DNA of 64,000 bases from the NCBI RefSeq assembly GCF_029194005.1, contig NZ_JARFVA010000003.1, forward strand, positions 434,001-498,000, given 5' to 3'. The DNA is from Flagellimonas okinawensis. GTDB lineage: Bacteria > Bacteroidota > Bacteroidia > Flavobacteriales > Flavobacteriaceae. Shown here in pieces: positions 43,446 to 52,024 of the stretch. Positions within the stretch are counted from its first letter, which is position 1, and each line of letters begins with the position of its first letter. The notes beneath the pieces were generated by a model that was not told the origin of the DNA, made no database searches, and worked only from the letters and a program-made list of their open reading frames with translations. The translations under genes were made by a program, and so were the position numbers.

Positions 43446-44006
43446 ATGAAAAAAGCATTTTTTACATTGGCATTTATGTCCAGCTTAATGTTGGCCGCCC
43501 AATCTACCTGGAAATCGGATGGAGCACACTCTAAAGTTGGTTTTGGCATCACCCACTTAATGATTTCCGAAGTAGAGGGACATTTCAGTGAATTTGACAT
43601 CACGGCCACGGCCACGGATACTTTTGAGGATGCAGAATTCACCGTTGATATTAAAACGACCAGTATCGATACCGACAACGGTCGCCGGGACGATCATTTG
43701 AGAAGCGCCGACTTTTTTGACGCTGAACAGTATCCCGCTATCACCTTTAAAAGTACGGGGTACGAAAAAACAGGTGACAACACCTTTAAGGTTACCGGAG
43801 ACCTAACCATGCACGGAACTACCAAGCCTGTTACCCTGGAAGGCAAAGTAAATGGGGTAATAACCGATCAAAGAAGCCAAAAACTAAAAGCGGGTCTAAA
43901 ACTTACCGGTACCGTGAACCGTTTGGAATTTGGTGTTGGTGGTGATACGCCTACTTTGGGTGATGAGGTGGAGCTGACCATCAACCTTGAAATGGCCCAA
44001 CAATAG
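43446..44006 (+). CDS. YceI-family secreted protein
   Basis: 186 residues with signal peptide (MKKAFFTLAFMSSLMLAAQ). YceI/lipocalin-like beta barrel that binds isoprenoid-type lipids: opening WKSDGAHSKVGFGITHLMISEVEGHF, SADFFDAEQYPAITFKST and LTMHGTTKPVTLEG are typical. Probable polyisoprenoid or quinone precursor carrier in the periplasm. Followed 35 nt later by a small membrane gene, possibly in one operon. Confidence 0.92.
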   Translation: MKKAFFTLAFMSSLMLAAQSTWKSDGAHSKVGFGITHLMISEVEGHFSEFDITATATDTFEDAEFTVDIKTTSIDTDNGRRDDHLRSADFFDAEQYPAITFKSTGYEKTGDNTFKVTGDLTMHGTTKPVTLEGKVNGVITDQRSQKLKAGLKLTGTVNRLEFGVGGDTPTLGDEVELTINLEMAQQ

Positions 44007-44041
44007 TAGTTTATAGATTTATCTGAAAGAAATATTTGACC

Positions 44042-44551
44042 ATGGGAAGAAAATCAGAAAATACCTTTAGGGAATTCCACAGATACCTTGGATTCTTTTT
44101 GGCCGGAATTATGGCCGTTTACGCCATTAGCGGCATTGTACTCACTTTCAGGACCACTGATTTTATGAAAAGTGAGTATCAAGTCAACACTACCCTCCAA
44201 ACCAACTTAGGAGAAGAGGCTCTGGGAGCAGCTCTTAGAAGACGTGGTTTTACCGTGGACAAAACCGAAGGTGACCTCATGTATTTTTCCGGTGGAAGCT
44301 ACAATATAAAGACTGGGGAGGCCTCCTACACCGAAAAACGATTGCCAGCCATATTGGAAAGTATGAACAAGCTACACAAAATGCACACTGGTAATCCGTT
44401 GTTCTGGCTTGGGATATTTTTTGGAATAGGTTTGCTATTCTTTGCGGTCTCCGCATTTTTTATGATCAAGCCCAATGCACCAATCTACAAAAAGGGTCTT
44501 TATTTTGCCGCTGCCGGATTTTTATTGACCATCGTTCTTCTATTGGTTTAA
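44042..44551 (+). CDS. PepSY-associated-type small membrane protein
   Basis: 169 residues from ATG 44042. TM segment at 14-36 (GFFLAGIMAVYAISGIVLTF), a soluble PepSY-like region (50-105), then two membrane spans at 118-165. The MHTGNPLFWLGIFFG block with an upstream FHRYLGFFLAG is reminiscent of PepSY-associated membrane proteins. No firm function. Upstream TTG codon at 44036 ignored. Ends before a bidirectional terminator. Confidence 0.65.
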   Translation: MGRKSENTFREFHRYLGFFLAGIMAVYAISGIVLTFRTTDFMKSEYQVNTTLQTNLGEEALGAALRRRGFTVDKTEGDLMYFSGGSYNIKTGEASYTEKRLPAILESMNKLHKMHTGNPLFWLGIFFGIGLLFFAVSAFFMIKPNAPIYKKGLYFAAAGFLLTIVLLLV

Positions 44552-44570
44552 AAAGAAAAAACATAGCATA

Positions 44571-44598
44571 AAAAAAGCCACCGAAATCGGTGGCTTTT
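44571..44598 (+). terminator. Terminator after the PepSY-like gene
   Basis: GCCACCGA-AA-TCGGTGGC with an A-run before and T-run after; it sits 20 nt past the stop of the PepSY-like gene and just past the 3' end of the minus-strand tRNA, so could serve both directions. Confidence 0.85.
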
Positions 44599-44608
44599 GC
44601 TTTGGTAG

Positions 44609-44682
44609 CTCCCCCTCTTGGGCTCGAACCAAGGACCCTCTGATTAACAGTCAGATGCTCTAACCAACTGAGCTAAGGAGGA
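44609..44682 (-). tRNA. tRNA-Asn (anticodon GTT)
   Basis: Minus-strand cloverleaf: acceptor TCCTCCT/AGGGGGA, D loop with AGTTGGTTAGAG, anticodon stem TCTGA/TCAGA around loop CTGTTAA giving anticodon GTT, T arm CTTGG-TTCGAGC-CCAAG. CCA not encoded. Confidence 0.96.
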
Positions 44683-44751
44683 ATATTTTACCTTAAGCGG
44701 GTGCAAATATAAAGGATTCTTTTTTACACCACAAACAAAAAAATTGCTTTT

Positions 44752-46104
44752 CTATTTAAAAAGCCATTTGTACAAATCGTTACCGTTGGCAAACAGCAAT
44801 AAAGCAATCAAAATAAAGAAGCCTATCATTTGGGCATACTCCAAAAATTTGTCGCTTGGTTTACGGCCTGTGACCATCTCATACAACAAGAACATCACAT
44901 GTCCCCCATCCAGTGCTGGAATGGGCAAAATGTTCATAAATGCCAAAATAATGGATATAAATGCCGTTGTCTGCCAAAAAGCAGGCCAGTTCCATGTATC
45001 GGGGAACATACCGCCAATTGCGGCAAATCCACCAACCTCTTTATAGGCTCCAGTATCCGGATTAAATATTTTTTTCATCCCCTTGATGTAATCCGTAAGT
45101 ACTTTTACCCCCTTGTTCCATCCGGCCGGAATTGATTCCCAAAAAGAATAGGTCAAGGTCCTTATTTCCAAATACCCTTCTTCCTTATATTGTTCGGGAG
45201 ACATGCCAATTACAACTCCCAATACACCTTTATCTGTAACTGAAACCGTAAGGTCTACAGGTTTTCCATTTCGCATAACCGTTACAGGAATCTTATTTCC
45301 TTTGTTCGCTTCTAAGATTGGTGCAACCTCATCTTTATACACAACTTCCTTACCGTCCATTCTTACCAGAGCATCGCCCTTTTGAAGACCGCTATTGATA
45401 TTGGGCGAATCTTTGGGGATTTGGCTAATTACAAATGGCCAACGGTAAGAAATTAGAGCCCTGGATTTCTCCTTGTTATTGGATAGGGTTTCTATGACAT
45501 TTACAGGAACCTGTTTTTCAACGATTTTACCATTCCTTTCAACAGTGAACTGGTTTCCCAACAATAACCCAGGCATTATTTGAGACAAAGCCTCTACTTC
45601 TTCCCCGTCAATAGTCAAAAACTTATCACCCGTTTGGATTCCCAATTCGTTGCCCAAAGTTGTATCGGTCACCCAAATTCCATCCTTTAGGCTTTCATTG
45701 GCAATATATTCCTCACCATAGGTAAAGACCAGCCCAATAAAAATGACCACGGCCAAAATAAAGTTCACGGTTACACCTCCCAGCATAATGATCAAACGTT
45801 GCCAAGCAGGCTTACTGCGGAATTCCCATGGTTTTGGCTCCTCCTTCATCTGCTCCTTGTCCATGCTCTCATCGATCATTCCGGAGATCTTCACATATCC
45901 TCCCAGGGGCAACCACCCAATTCCGTATACCGTTTCACCAATTTTCTTTTTGAAAAGGGAAAACTTGATATCGAAAAAGAGGTAAAACTTCTCTACCCTT
46001 GTCTTAAAAAGCTTGGCGGGAATAAAGTGTCCCAGCTCGTGCAGCACGATCAAGAGCGATAGGCTCAAAAAGAATTGTATGGTCTTTATAACTATAGGGG
46101 TCAT
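44752..46104 (-). CDS. rseP: Site-2 intramembrane protease RseP
   Basis: 450 residues. Zinc-binding HExxH in LIVLHELGHFIPAKLF near residue 22, a PDZ pair in the middle (about 130-330), and the second ligand motif PIPALDGGHVMFLLYE near residue 395. Activates regulated intramembrane proteolysis of anti-sigma factors. An ECF sigma/anti-sigma pair is encoded 4 kb away, but no specific tie is shown by sequence. Confidence 0.95.
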   Translation of the reverse strand: MTPIVIKTIQFFLSLSLLIVLHELGHFIPAKLFKTRVEKFYLFFDIKFSLFKKKIGETVYGIGWLPLGGYVKISGMIDESMDKEQMKEEPKPWEFRSKPAWQRLIIMLGGVTVNFILAVVIFIGLVFTYGEEYIANESLKDGIWVTDTTLGNELGIQTGDKFLTIDGEEVEALSQIMPGLLLGNQFTVERNGKIVEKQVPVNVIETLSNNKEKSRALISYRWPFVISQIPKDSPNINSGLQKGDALVRMDGKEVVYKDEVAPILEANKGNKIPVTVMRNGKPVDLTVSVTDKGVLGVVIGMSPEQYKEEGYLEIRTLTYSFWESIPAGWNKGVKVLTDYIKGMKKIFNPDTGAYKEVGGFAAIGGMFPDTWNWPAFWQTTAFISIILAFMNILPIPALDGGHVMFLLYEMVTGRKPSDKFLEYAQMIGFFILIALLLFANGNDLYKWLFK

Positions 46105-46256
46105 CCTTCGTCTTTTGTTAAAACGAACAAAAGTAACCTTTTAGGGATTGATAAAAAAACCTCCCTTTTTGATCCCCCGATCATTTAAGAAAGATTTAGC
46201 AACAAAAGACTGCTTTCTCCTTGAAGAATAACCAATTGGGCCGTAATTTTGTATCC

Positions 46257-46931
46257 ATGGGATCATTTTTCGCTAAATACAAGCTTTTTGGAATTGTAAT
46301 GTTGGGGCTGTCCGCGGTCATCGTGTACCTTTTTTATGATGCACTGCAACCCGAAAAAATGCTTCCGATATACCAACCCTCCATGGTTGACAAATCTTTG
46401 GTGGACAGTACGTTGCACTATACCAAAAAGTACCACAAGGTTGCCGATTTTTCATTGCTGAACCAAAATGGGGACACCATAACCCAAGCTGATTACGAAG
46501 ACAAGATTTATGTGGCGGATTTCTTTTTCACCACCTGTTTGACCATTTGTCCGATAATGACCAAGAACATGGGCGAAATTCAGGAAGCCGTAAAGGACGA
46601 CCCGAACATTATGTTACTATCCCACTCGGTAACCCCTCAAATAGATTCCGTAGCTCAATTAAAAAGATACGCATTGGAGAAAGGTGTAATCGACAGCAAA
46701 TGGAATTTGGTGACCGGTGATAAAAAGCAAATCTATGAGTTGGCCAGAAAGTCATATCTCGCCGTAAAGAACGATGGCGATGGAGGACCTTTTGATATGA
46801 TCCATACCGAAAATTTTATTCTGGTGGACAAGGAAAAAAGGATTCGCGGATTTTATGATGGGACCAATCGTGAAGACATCGATAGACTTTTGGCGGACAT
46901 TAAAATACTTGAAGCGAGCTACGAAGAATAA
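46257..46931 (+). CDS. SCO1/SenC copper chaperone for cytochrome oxidase
   Basis: 224 residues from ATG 46257, an N-terminal membrane anchor (YKLFGIVMLGLSAVIVYLF) and a thioredoxin-like domain with the copper motif FFTTCLTICPIM (CxxxC) plus a distal His (HTENFILVD). Delivers copper to the CuA site of haem-copper oxidases. An upstream in-frame TTG at 46221 is less likely. Precedes the Feo genes by about 90 nt. Confidence 0.9.
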   Translation: MGSFFAKYKLFGIVMLGLSAVIVYLFYDALQPEKMLPIYQPSMVDKSLVDSTLHYTKKYHKVADFSLLNQNGDTITQADYEDKIYVADFFFTTCLTICPIMTKNMGEIQEAVKDDPNIMLLSHSVTPQIDSVAQLKRYALEKGVIDSKWNLVTGDKKQIYELARKSYLAVKNDGDGGPFDMIHTENFILVDKEKRIRGFYDGTNREDIDRLLADIKILEASYEE

Positions 46932-47020
46932 ACCTGACCATCTTTAGTCATGAATTCCCCTTATAGTTTCCCTTTTTTACTTATTTTTGCTCTTACTTAA
47001 ATTTATTCTAAATAAATACA

Positions 47021-47263
47021 GTGGCTACCGTTGCAGATTTACGATATGGACAAGTAGGGATCATCAAGGATTTCACAGAGCATATCCTTCCCATTAAATT
47101 ATTGGAATTAGGATGCCTTCCCGGAAACAGTGTGGAACTCCTACAGATCGCCCCTTTTAACGACCCGATATACATCAACCTCAGTGGGAGCCATTTGGCC
47201 ATAAGAAGGTCCTTGGCAGCACTCATAGAGCTGGAAATTATTGAAGAAACGCAGGCCCAATGA
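47021..47263 (+). CDS. feoA: Ferrous iron transport protein A
   Basis: 80 residues, SH3-like FeoA fold (RYGQVGIIKDF, LLELGCLPGNSVELLQIAPFNDPIYINLSGSHLAIRR). The start is GTG at 47021. Overlaps feoB by 4 nt. Regulates or supports the FeoB permease. Confidence 0.92.
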   Translation: MATVADLRYGQVGIIKDFTEHILPIKLLELGCLPGNSVELLQIAPFNDPIYINLSGSHLAIRRSLAALIELEIIEETQAQ

Positions 47264-49476
47264 GCAAAAACATCAATGTAGCCTTAATCGGAAACCCCAA
47301 CACGGGAAAAACCTCAGTTTTTAATCAACTTACAGGACTCAAACAAAAGGTCGGTAACTACCCTGGCATCACTGTCGAAAAAAAAGAGGGTATCTGCAAA
47401 CTCCCCAGAGGCGTAAAAGCGCATATTTTAGACCTACCCGGAACTTATAGCTTAAACACGACATCTTTGGACGAAAGTCTTGTTGTTGAGCTGCTGCTAA
47501 ATAAAAACGATAAGGACTATCCCGATGTTGCCGTAGTAATCAGCGATGTGGAAAACCTAAAGAGGAACCTCCTACTGTTTACACAGATAAAAGACCTTAG
47601 GATTCCCACGATCTTGGTCGTGAACATGGCAGATAGAATGGACCGCAAGGGCATTTCTCTCGATGTGGAGGCCATGGAGAAAAAACTGGACACCAAAATT
47701 GCATTGGTGAGTACGCGCAAGAATACGGGCATTGAACGCATAAAAGAACTCATTGCTGACTACAAAAATATTTCATCCAAGCCCATCTTGGATCCTAACA
47801 GAATTTCCCCAGAATATTTTGAGCGCCTTAAAAAAACATTCCCTCAGGAAGATCTTTACAAACTATGGCTGGTAATCACGCAAGACGTGAACTTTATGCC
47901 AATCGAGAAAAAGCGTATTCAGGATGCCAGCGATTTTTCCACCAAATCCAAAGATGAACTAAAGAAATTACAGCATAAAGAAACTGTTCTCCGCTACCAG
48001 CTCATCAACAATATTTTAAAGGAGACCTACAAAGTGGATTTTTTGGCCGCCAAAGGTTTGCGTGCCTCACTTGACAAGATATTGACCCACAAAGTTTTTG
48101 GTTACCTCATCTTCTTTGTGATTTTGCTCACCATTTTCCAAGCAATTTTCGATTGGAGCGGTTACCCCATGGATTTTATCGATGAACAGTTTGCAATGGC
48201 CAGCGAGTGGGTCAAAAACACACTTCCACCAGGTGTATTTACCGATTTGTTGGCAGAAGGAATCATTGCCGGTATAGGAGGTATCGTCATCTTCATCCCA
48301 CAAATCGCCTTCTTGTTCCTCTTTATTTCCTTATTGGAAGAATCGGGGTATATGAGCCGTGTGGTCTTTTTAATGGACCGTGTAATGCGACCTTTCGGGT
48401 TGAGCGGAAAGAGTGTGGTCCCATTGATTTCAGGAAATGCCTGTGCTATTCCGGCCATTATGGCGACAAGAACCATAGAAAATTGGAAAGAAAGGCTCAT
48501 CACCATTTTAGTGACCCCTTTCACCACCTGTTCGGCTAGATTGCCGGTTTATTTGATTTTGATTGCTCTAGTAATCCCAGAAGGCAATTTCCTTGGATTG
48601 AGCTATCAAGCATTGACCCTGATGCTACTGTACCTCATCGGATTCGGAATGGCGCTATTATCAGCCATGGTATTGAACAAGATCCTTAAAATAAAGAGTA
48701 GGTCAGTATTTATGATAGAGATGCCCACCTATCGTTTGCCCCTACTGAAAAATGTGGGATACACCGTAATCGAAAAAACGAAAAGCTTTGTGCTAGGTGC
48801 CGGTAAAATCATTTTGGCCATTTCCATCGTATTGTGGTTTTTGGGTTCCAATGGGTATTCCGAAGATTTTCAAGATGCTGACCGAATCGTAACGGAGCGC
48901 ATCGAAAATGAAGGATTGAGCACCTACAGTAAAAACTATATCCAAAACAATATAGCCACTTATCGCGAAGAAGCCCAAGCAGAGAGCATGGCTCCAGCTG
49001 CAATTTCCGATTCCATACAAGTGTTGACAGCAGAGCTTTCCGAAAGAGCTGTTGCACAGGAAATAGCCAGTTACAAATTGGAACACTCCTACATTGGACA
49101 AGCGGGAAAAGCGTTTGAACCCCTGGTAAAACCCTTGGGTTACGATTGGAAAATCGGAATTGCCGTTCTGACCTCCTTTGCCGCACGGGAAGTCTTTGTA
49201 GGTACCTTGGCCACGATTTACAGTGTGGGCAGTGATGAAGAGGAAACTATAAAGAACCGTATGGCCGCTGAATTGGATGAAAACGGTCAACCCTTGTTCA
49301 ATTTGGCTTCCGGGATTTCATTGATGCTGTTTTATGCTTTCGCCATGCAATGTATGAGTACGCTTGCCATCGTAAAACGCGAGACCAACTCATGGAAATG
49401 GCCTATGATCCAATTGGGCTTTATGAGTATTTTTGCTTATATTATTGCATTGATAGCCTACCAAATCCTAATTTAA
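47260..49476 (+). CDS. feoB: Ferrous iron transport protein B
   Basis: 738 residues: GTPase domain with GNPNTGKTSVFNQLTG (P-loop), DLPGTYSLN (G3) and NMADRMD (G4), followed by a membrane region with two gate domains (AREVFVGTLATIYS; SGNACAIPAIMATRT). Imports ferrous iron across the inner membrane. The central extended charged part (about 560-620) is typical for Bacteroidota. Confidence 0.96.
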   Translation: MSKNINVALIGNPNTGKTSVFNQLTGLKQKVGNYPGITVEKKEGICKLPRGVKAHILDLPGTYSLNTTSLDESLVVELLLNKNDKDYPDVAVVISDVENLKRNLLLFTQIKDLRIPTILVVNMADRMDRKGISLDVEAMEKKLDTKIALVSTRKNTGIERIKELIADYKNISSKPILDPNRISPEYFERLKKTFPQEDLYKLWLVITQDVNFMPIEKKRIQDASDFSTKSKDELKKLQHKETVLRYQLINNILKETYKVDFLAAKGLRASLDKILTHKVFGYLIFFVILLTIFQAIFDWSGYPMDFIDEQFAMASEWVKNTLPPGVFTDLLAEGIIAGIGGIVIFIPQIAFLFLFISLLEESGYMSRVVFLMDRVMRPFGLSGKSVVPLISGNACAIPAIMATRTIENWKERLITILVTPFTTCSARLPVYLILIALVIPEGNFLGLSYQALTLMLLYLIGFGMALLSAMVLNKILKIKSRSVFMIEMPTYRLPLLKNVGYTVIEKTKSFVLGAGKIILAISIVLWFLGSNGYSEDFQDADRIVTERIENEGLSTYSKNYIQNNIATYREEAQAESMAPAAISDSIQVLTAELSERAVAQEIASYKLEHSYIGQAGKAFEPLVKPLGYDWKIGIAVLTSFAAREVFVGTLATIYSVGSDEEETIKNRMAAELDENGQPLFNLASGISLMLFYAFAMQCMSTLAIVKRETNSWKWPMIQLGFMSIFAYIIALIAYQILI

Positions 49477-49483
49477 TTCCAAC

Positions 49484-49627
49484 ATGATTCAACAAGTATT
49501 GGCATACGGAACCGTATTGATTGCAGTAGGCTACTTAGTGTGGAAGTTCCTGCTTCCCAAATCCCTTTTCAGCAAAGGAAAAGGTAATTCCCACTCCTGC
49601 GGAAGCGATAACTGTGGTTGCAACTAA
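49484..49627 (+). CDS. FeoB-associated Cys-rich membrane protein
   Basis: 47 residues, starting 7 nt after feoB. One membrane segment (VLAYGTVLIAVGYLVWKFLL) and a short tail with three Cys (SCGSDNCGCN), the pattern of the FeoB-associated Cys-rich family. Role presumed in ferrous iron handling at the FeoB exit or entry. Confidence 0.85.
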   Translation: MIQQVLAYGTVLIAVGYLVWKFLLPKSLFSKGKGNSHSCGSDNCGCN

Positions 49628-49644
49628 CATTCTTTGATTTTAAT

Positions 49645-49712
49645 TGTCACCTCGAGCGTAGTCGAGAGGTCGGTAAATAAAAGTCATGGTCTCGACTGCG
49701 CTCGAGGTGACA
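49645..49712. repeat. Intergenic inverted repeat (REP-like), copy 1
   Basis: Left arm TGTCACCTCGAGCGTAGTCG and right arm CGACTGCGCTCGAGGTGACA form a nearly perfect hairpin of about 20 bp around a 28-nt centre. A related element sits at 51930-51985. Both lie between genes. The shared core is CTGCGCTCGAG-like palindrome sequence with GTCA ends. Confidence 0.85.
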
Positions 49713-49780
49713 TGTTGCATCCTATTTTTCAAGAACTTACCTCTTCGCCAAACAAATTTTCAAATTATTCACCCCCTTTC

Positions 49781-49810
49781 TGTAACCTTTCTTAATTTCC
49801 TGACTATATA
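49781..49810 (+). promoter_or_regulatory. Possible ECF sigma promoter upstream of the sigma gene
   Basis: TGTAAC (49781-49786), a 15-nt spacer and TGACTATATA (49801-49810), followed by the sigma gene 27 nt on. The TGTAAC upstream element resembles ECF -35 motifs and would fit autoregulation. The half-site is also shared by the regulon palindrome, but the second half and 22-nt box are missing. Confidence 0.35.
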
Positions 49811-49837
49811 AGTTAAACGCCAACTAAAAAGTAGCAT

Positions 49838-50362
49838 TTGGAAACGCTTTCAGATGAAATGATCATGCAAAAAGTATCCGAGGGGAACTTGGATTTGCTC
49901 AAGGAGCTTTTTGACCGACACCATAGACATGTGCACAATTTTCTGTACAAAATGTCGGGCGATCGCATGTTGGCCGAAGATCTTACACAAGATGTTTTTT
50001 ACAAACTGATCAAGTATCGGAACTCATACAATAATGGGTCTTTCTTGTCTTGGATGTTCACTATTGCTCGGAACACCCTTAAAACACATTATACAAGAAA
50101 CCATAAGTCCCATGACGATATTGAGGTTTTGGCTTATCGGGCAGTGGAAGAAGAAAATGATGTGAGCGAGAACAATGCCCACCTGCAGTATGCCCTTAGC
50201 CAACTTGACCCGTATGATAGAGAACTTGTCATTTTGAACCGTTACAAGGAAATCAAGTATGACGACCTTGCGGAAATTATGGGAAGCACTCCAGGTGCTG
50301 TAAAAACCAGAGTGTGCAGGATTTTAAAAAAATTAAAGAATATCTATTTAGAAAGTATTTAG
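49838..50362 (+). CDS. ECF sigma factor (RpoE-like)
   Basis: 174 residues. Region 2 (residues about 15-85: LKELFDRHHRHVHNFLYKM, AEDLTQDVFYKLIKYR) and region 4 (115-170: LDPYDRELVILNRYKEIKYDDLAEIMGSTPGAVKTRVCRILKKLK) are complete. TTG start at 49838 preserves the family N-terminus METLSDEMIM; ATG at 49859 is the alternative. Followed 2 nt later by its anti-sigma gene. Confidence 0.93.
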   Translation: METLSDEMIMQKVSEGNLDLLKELFDRHHRHVHNFLYKMSGDRMLAEDLTQDVFYKLIKYRNSYNNGSFLSWMFTIARNTLKTHYTRNHKSHDDIEVLAYRAVEEENDVSENNAHLQYALSQLDPYDRELVILNRYKEIKYDDLAEIMGSTPGAVKTRVCRILKKLKNIYLESI

Positions 50363-50364
50363 CC

Positions 50365-51150
50365 ATGGAAAAGCAACACGTTTTTGACCAAATACCAGAC
50401 TATCTGGATGGCAATCTGAACAAATCGGAAGGGTCGGCATTCGAAAGCCACATTCGACAATGTGCCGATTGCAAAAAGGAACTGGAAGAAATGAAGTCCT
50501 TTTTCAATGTTTTGGACGAAGATGTTCCTGTTCCTTCAGACCGACTAAAGGCCAAATTTGAAGCCGCTCTTGAACAAGAAAAAATGAACCAAGGGAAGGT
50601 GGTTACATTGGAATCGAAACCATCGTCCAACTGGACAGGCAATGTATTGAAAATCGCTGCCAGTATTGCATTATTGGTTGCTTCGTTCCAAATGGGAAGC
50701 CTTTTTCAACAAAGAAAAGTGGATGCCGACATTGCACAACTCCAAAATGAGACTATCCAGATGAAACAAACTGCCATGCTTTCCTTAATGGAAAACCAAT
50801 CCGCCAGTAAACGCATTCAAGGGGTCAATTACATCGAAGAATTTGAGCGACCTGATGAAGCTATCATCCAAGCACTGTCCAACCGGTTGCTCTACGATGA
50901 AAACGACAATGTACGGATGACCGCCTTTGAGGCATTGGTGAAGTTCACTTCTTCCGAAACAGTGAAAAACACCTTTATCGAAGCCTTGGAACAAGAGAGA
51001 AACCCAAGTATTCAGGTAGCCATTATTCAAGCCTTGGTCCAGATCCAAGAGAAGAAAGCGGCAGAACCCATGAAAAAATTATTGGAAAAAGAAGACACAC
51101 AACCCTTTATTAAAGAACAAATAAAAGCAGTATTGCCAAGTATTACATAA
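50365..51150 (+). CDS. Anti-sigma factor with zinc finger, TM helix and HEAT-like repeats
   Basis: 261 residues from ATG 50365. Residues 1-45: HxxxCxxC zinc finger (HIRQCADC) of the anti-sigma type. A TM helix at about 90-110 (VLKIAASIALLVASFQMGSLF). The C-terminal region (about 150-261) shows helical repeats (ALSNRLLYDENDNVRMTAFEALVKF; ALEQERNPSIQVAIIQALVQI) with a HEAT-like pattern in the periplasm. The HEAT-like tail is a less usual sensor for an anti-sigma factor. Confidence 0.85.
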   Translation: MEKQHVFDQIPDYLDGNLNKSEGSAFESHIRQCADCKKELEEMKSFFNVLDEDVPVPSDRLKAKFEAALEQEKMNQGKVVTLESKPSSNWTGNVLKIAASIALLVASFQMGSLFQQRKVDADIAQLQNETIQMKQTAMLSLMENQSASKRIQGVNYIEEFERPDEAIIQALSNRLLYDENDNVRMTAFEALVKFTSSETVKNTFIEALEQERNPSIQVAIIQALVQIQEKKAAEPMKKLLEKEDTQPFIKEQIKAVLPSIT

Positions 51151-51169
51151 ACATCAAAAAGCGAAAATC

Positions 51170-51922
51170 ATGAGAAAATTCACCTTAATTATTATGGCCT
51201 TTTTTGTGGCTGCCATTGCCAAAGCACAAAACGATTATACCAAATCATTGGATGGAATCCAATGGGTGAAAATCGAATCCAAATCGGATATTGTGGTAAA
51301 AACCCACAGCTCTAACCAATTATTAATAAAGTCGGGCCCGGAAATAAAAACACCCGAACGCGCCAAGGGGTTAAAATTGGTCGGGGATGGTGGAACGGAC
51401 AACACCAATGTAGGCTTTTCAGTGGTGCAGGACGGAAGCACCTTAATTGTACACAACCTAAGAAAAGACAAGAAAGGAGAAATATATCTGCCAGCTTCCA
51501 AGAATATTTCCGTTAAAAGCACCTGGAACGGAGATATAGAAATTGACGGTTTTTCTGGTGAGATAGAGGCAGATGCCCAACTCAACGGAAGTGTTAAAAT
51601 CTTAAACGTAAATGGACCCGTAACAGCTAACTCCCTTAATGGTGAATTGGAAATAACCTTTGGGAAAGTAACTCAGAGCTCCCCTATTTCTCTTTACTCT
51701 ACCAATGGAGCAGTGGATGTTAGTTTACCATCGAACACACCTGCCAACCTAGCCTTGAGTACTTTGAATGGTAATGTGTACACAGATTTTGAAATTAAGG
51801 CCGAAGAGAAAGATGGCATGAAATCGGTTTTGGGACGAAACATCGATGCTTCCATCAACGGGGGCGGGGTAAAAATCTCCATGAAATCCACAAATGGAAA
51901 CATGTACCTGAGAAAAAACTAA
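51170..51922 (+). CDS. DUF4097-type secreted beta-repeat protein
   Basis: 250 residues with signal peptide (MRKFTLIIMAFFVAAIAKAQ). The body is a right-handed beta-helix-like array with repeated NG turns (SLNGELEITFG, TNGAVDVSLP, STNGNMYLRKN end). DUF4097 proteins are secreted beta repeat domains of unknown function, often next to ECF sigma systems. Third gene of the sigma/anti-sigma operon and paralogous to the next gene. Confidence 0.82.
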   Translation: MRKFTLIIMAFFVAAIAKAQNDYTKSLDGIQWVKIESKSDIVVKTHSSNQLLIKSGPEIKTPERAKGLKLVGDGGTDNTNVGFSVVQDGSTLIVHNLRKDKKGEIYLPASKNISVKSTWNGDIEIDGFSGEIEADAQLNGSVKILNVNGPVTANSLNGELEITFGKVTQSSPISLYSTNGAVDVSLPSNTPANLALSTLNGNVYTDFEIKAEEKDGMKSVLGRNIDASINGGGVKISMKSTNGNMYLRKN

Positions 51923-51929
51923 ACTGAAG

Positions 51930-51985
51930 TGTCACAGCGAGCGCAGTCGAGATGTTTTCATCTTTCGACTGCGCTCAAGATGACA
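51930..51985. repeat. Intergenic inverted repeat (REP-like), copy 2
   Basis: Left arm TGTCACAGCGAGCGCAGTCG and right arm CGACTGCGCTCAAGATGACA, 16 nt apart, homologous to copy 1 at 49645-49712. It lies between the two DUF4097 genes, so within an operon. Stem less perfect than copy 1. Confidence 0.8.
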
Positions 51986-52024
51986 AAACATCAATTACTT
52001 ATTAAAATCAAAAAACGAACAGTC

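Noticed and set aside
49781..49794. GTAAC half-site before the ECF sigma gene as a regulon member
   Set aside because: The second half reads CTTAA and no TAnnTTTG box follows at 22 nt; it is more likely an ECF -35 element.
51929..52024. N-terminal extension of the second DUF4097 protein
   Set aside because: It would translate through the inverted repeat, and a proper signal peptide starts at 52025.
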